Assembly (NCBI GenBank): GCA_024404215.1
Contig: JAKSQI010000068.1
Coordinates: 1-8,243 of the forward strand
DNA from: Oscillospiraceae bacterium
GTDB lineage: Bacteria > Bacillota > Clostridia > Oscillospirales > Oscillospiraceae
Direction: 5' to 3'
Length of the DNA stretch: 8,243 bases
In this document: one piece after another, positions 6,352 to 8,243 of the stretch
Numbering within the stretch: the first letter of the stretch is position 1
How the letters are laid out: the number at the start of each line of letters is the position of its first letter
The notes under the pieces: generated by a model
Seen by the model: the letters and a program-made list of their open reading frames with translations, nothing else
Database searches by the model: none
What the model was told of the DNA's origin: nothing
Position numbers and translations under genes: made by a program

Positions 6352-7023
6352 ATGCAAACCAATAAAAAAAGCCATGCCTTGGGCATTGGCCTTCTGTTTT
6401 TGATTCTTTTTCTTCTATTTACTTTGACAGTCATGTTCGTAGATGTTCAGGCAATCGGCCCCAATAATTCTGAGGTTGGCCTGGCCTCCGTAAACAGCAC
6501 AGTGCGCAGCCTGTTGGGCACCGACGGGATAAATGACTTGTTCTATCTTATGACCAAGCTGTTGGGCTATGCCGCCTTGGCCATTGCCGCCCTGTTCTGT
6601 CTGTTCGGTCTCATTCAATGGATTTCTCGCCGCAGCCTGCGCAAGGTAGACAAAGAGCTGATTTTCATGTATGTCTTTTACGTCATCGTAGTTGGCTGCT
6701 ATGTTCTCTTTGAAAAGTTCATTGTTAACTGTCGTCCCGTTTTGGAGGATGGTATTTTGGAAGCCTCCTACCCCTCCTCCCACACCATGCTGGTCTTCAC
6801 CATTTTTGGTATGGCAATCGCCGGTCATTTCGGCACCATTTTCGGCTCCAAAGGTCCCCGGGTTCTGTTCTCCTGGCTATTCGGCCTGCTGATTGTCGTA
6901 ATGATTGTCGGCCGTTTGCTCTCTGGCGTCCATTGGTTCACGGATATCATCGGCAGCGTTCTTCTGTCCGCTTCATTGGTGGCTTTCTACCGCGCCTGTG
7001 TCTGCCGCTGCCGCAAAGCTTGA
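6352..7023 (+). CDS. PAP2 superfamily membrane phosphatase
   Basis: This is an integral membrane phosphatase of 223 residues. The family hydrolyses lipid or isoprenoid phosphates such as phosphatidate or undecaprenyl diphosphate; the substrate here is not determined. Hydrophobic helices lie at about 10-30, 66-88, 103-120, 145-165, 171-187 and 198-215. The three catalytic motifs are present: K122 with R128-P129 in KFIVNCRPV; YPSSHTM with H144, the general acid; and GRLLSGVHWFTD with R188, the nucleophile H194 and D198. Motif 1 has five residues between K and RP rather than the usual six, and motif 2 reads PSSH rather than PSGH; both look like subfamily variation. The ATG at 6352 follows AGGTGGTG at proper spacing. 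The gene has its own promoter and ends with tandem stops TGA TAG before a strong terminator. Confidence 0.88.
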   Translation: MQTNKKSHALGIGLLFLILFLLFTLTVMFVDVQAIGPNNSEVGLASVNSTVRSLLGTDGINDLFYLMTKLLGYAALAIAALFCLFGLIQWISRRSLRKVDKELIFMYVFYVIVVGCYVLFEKFIVNCRPVLEDGILEASYPSSHTMLVFTIFGMAIAGHFGTIFGSKGPRVLFSWLFGLLIVVMIVGRLLSGVHWFTDIIGSVLLSASLVAFYRACVCRCRKA

Positions 7024-7030
7024 TAGTTCA

Positions 7031-7061
7031 AATCCCCTGCCTGTCGGCAGGGGATTTTTTT
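7031..7061 (+). terminator. Strong terminator between the convergent PAP2 and oxidoreductase genes
   Basis: An 11-bp perfect stem AATCCCCTGCC (7031-7041) / GGCAGGGGATT (7046-7056) with TGTC loop runs directly into a T-tract (7055-7061). It serves the plus-strand gene ending at 7023. It also lies 14 bases past the minus-strand stop (7075-7077) and may serve that gene too, although the minus-strand U-tract is only ATTTG. Confidence 0.92.
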
Positions 7062-7074
7062 GTCCTCTAATATA

Positions 7075-8243
7075 TCAGATATGCAGGCAGGCGCGGAAAG
7101 CTTCGTTAACAGCAGTGCCGATGGTGCCAACCTTCTTGGCGTCACCAACAACAAAGATGCTGGTCTCAGCGCAGACATGACGCATGGCCTCTGCTTCCGC
7201 AGTACGGGAAGCCATACCCATGGCCAGCAGAACCGTATCACAGGGATACTCAATTTTATTGCCGGTGGCTGTATCCTCGCAGATAACGGAAGTATCGGTA
7301 ACCTCAACCAGCTTGGTGGCATAGTGAACGGGAATGGGCTTCTCATTAATCTGCTTGATAAATTCGCTGGCGGCAGTGGCAGCAGCCTCATGCAGCTTGT
7401 TCATGGCTGCATCTACATCGGCCATTTCCACTACATCTACCTGCTTGCCCATGTCAACAAATTCAATGGCGGCTTCCAAGCCAACAGAACCGGCACCTAC
7501 GATGACAATCTTGTCACCCAGCAGGCTGTTATCAATCTCTGCCTCAGGGGTCCAGTGTACATGGGGCTTGTCAATACCGGGAATGCGCTTGGGAATAATG
7601 GGGGTTGAACCGTTGGCAATGATAACGGCCTCATAGCCCTCAACCTCCAGCACATTGGCATCCGCCTTGGTGTTCAGCAGAACCTTGGCACCGTAGTCCT
7701 TCACGCACTTAGCTGCCTGACGGCGCAGCCAGGCCAGGTAATCCTTCATGTCTACCTTAAAGGGGGCAACAGAGGCTTCGTATACATAGCCGCCCAGGTG
7801 GTCGCTCATTTCATACAGGGTTACATCGTGGCCTCGCTCACACAGGGTCTGCAGGGCGGTAATGCCGGCAGGGCCGCCGCCTACTACGGCTACCTTCTTC
7901 TTTACAGGGGCCTTGGGTACCAGGCCATCCTTCAGCTCACTGGTCATGCCGGAGAAGGGGTTAACAGCGCAGTAGATGGGCTTGGGAATCATCAGGTGCT
8001 TGGTACAGGTATCGCAGCGCAGGCAGGGACGGCGGTCCTCAGGACGGTTCTCAGCATACTTGCGGGGCATGTCGGGGTCAGCCATCAGGGGACGGCACAT
8101 GGCAACAAAGTCAGCCCAGCCGTTGGCAATGATTTCTTCTGCATAGTCAATGCTGACGATGGAACCAACGGTGTTAACCAGCAGGTCAGGATAACGCTCC
8201 TTTACCTTGCGGGCATAGTGCACGTTGAAGCAGCGGGGCATCA
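7075..8243 (-). CDS. NADH:flavin oxidoreductase / 2,4-dienoyl-CoA reductase-like enzyme, C-terminal part (partial)
   Basis: The 388 visible residues lack the N-terminal part of the flavin-binding TIM barrel, which lies beyond the window edge. Counting from the methionine codon at 8239-8241 (an internal residue, not the start), residues 22-60 are the barrel end, with NTVGSI (23-28) and DFVAMCRPLMADPD (44-57) contributing to FMN binding. A 4Fe-4S site follows at C73, C76, C79 and C91 (CX2CX2CX11C). VAVVGGGPAG (117-126) is the FAD dinucleotide fold and IVIVGAGSVGLEAA (245-258) a second nucleotide fold for NAD(P)H. VVGDAKKVGTIGTAVNEA (364-381) is the usual C-terminal FAD-contact segment. The protein ends in RACLHI. 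Relatives include FadH, 2-enoate reductases and bile-acid BaiCD/BaiH enzymes; the substrate cannot be decided from this half, so no symbol is given. Confidence 0.93.
   Translation of the reverse strand, partial: MPRCFNVHYARKVKERYPDLLVNTVGSIVSIDYAEEIIANGWADFVAMCRPLMADPDMPRKYAENRPEDRRPCLRCDTCTKHLMIPKPIYCAVNPFSGMTSELKDGLVPKAPVKKKVAVVGGGPAGITALQTLCERGHDVTLYEMSDHLGGYVYEASVAPFKVDMKDYLAWLRRQAAKCVKDYGAKVLLNTKADANVLEVEGYEAVIIANGSTPIIPKRIPGIDKPHVHWTPEAEIDNSLLGDKIVIVGAGSVGLEAAIEFVDMGKQVDVVEMADVDAAMNKLHEAAATAASEFIKQINEKPIPVHYATKLVEVTDTSVICEDTATGNKIEYPCDTVLLAMGMASRTAEAEAMRHVCAETSIFVVGDAKKVGTIGTAVNEAFRACLHI

Noticed and set aside
7060..7608. Plus-strand open frame opposite the flavin oxidoreductase
   Set aside because: It is antisense to a strongly supported oxidoreductase with Fe-S, FAD and NAD motifs, and its translation is low-complexity glycine/asparagine-rich sequence typical of a shadow frame.
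1..8243. CRISPR array or cas genes accompanying the CARF protein
   Set aside because: No regularly spaced direct repeats are visible in any intergenic stretch, and no gene in the window resembles Cas10 or other type III components.
7075..8243. Assignment of the oxidoreductase as a bile-acid BaiCD or BaiH enzyme
   Set aside because: The architecture fits, but the substrate-determining N-terminal barrel is outside the window and the neighbours are not bile-acid genes, so only the broad family is claimed.

Overview
The window looks like chromosome of a mid-GC clostridial Firmicute, probably a gut-type anaerobe. The evidence is a run of strong Shine-Dalgarno sites (AGGAGG-like), sigma-A style promoters, a lipoprotein-type solute-binding protein, compact U-tailed terminators, and an Fe-S flavin oxidoreductase of the 2,4-dienoyl-CoA reductase type. 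This assignment is inference; no rRNA or other marker gene is present.

Layout. Positions 1-60 hold the last 19 codons of an unidentified upstream gene, closed by a strong terminator (91-128). A promoter at 179-207 then starts a leader of about 210 nt. The leader contains an intrinsic terminator (369-392) and at least two mutually exclusive alternative pairings, so it looks like a transcription attenuator or riboswitch of a class I do not recognise. It controls a complete polar amino acid ABC importer: permease, permease, ATPase and lipoprotein binding protein (423-3386), ended by a terminator at 3409-3440.

Next, from its own promoter (3442-3470), comes a two-part gene (3509-4909). It encodes a YczE/YitT-like membrane domain fused to a cytidylate-kinase-like domain. 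After a hairpin (4918-4941) there is a standalone gene of the DUF1887/Card1/Can2 type (5081-6262): an N-terminal CARF ring-nucleotide sensor domain and a C-terminal PD-(D/E)XK nuclease-like domain. No cas gene or CRISPR array is visible in the window. A PAP2-type membrane phosphatase (6352-7023) follows from its own extended -10 promoter. The last gene is on the minus strand (7075 to beyond 8243): the C-terminal part of an NADH:flavin oxidoreductase with Fe-S, FAD and NAD(P) motifs. It converges on the PAP2 gene across a shared hairpin.

How the parts relate. The four ABC genes clearly form one operon under leader control. The three genes between 3509 and 7023 are co-directional but each has its own promoter or hairpin boundary, so a shared function (membrane kinase-like, nucleotide-sensing nuclease, membrane phosphatase) is only a hypothesis. 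The most notable items are the orphan CARF nuclease, the unclassified attenuator, and the membrane/kinase fusion.
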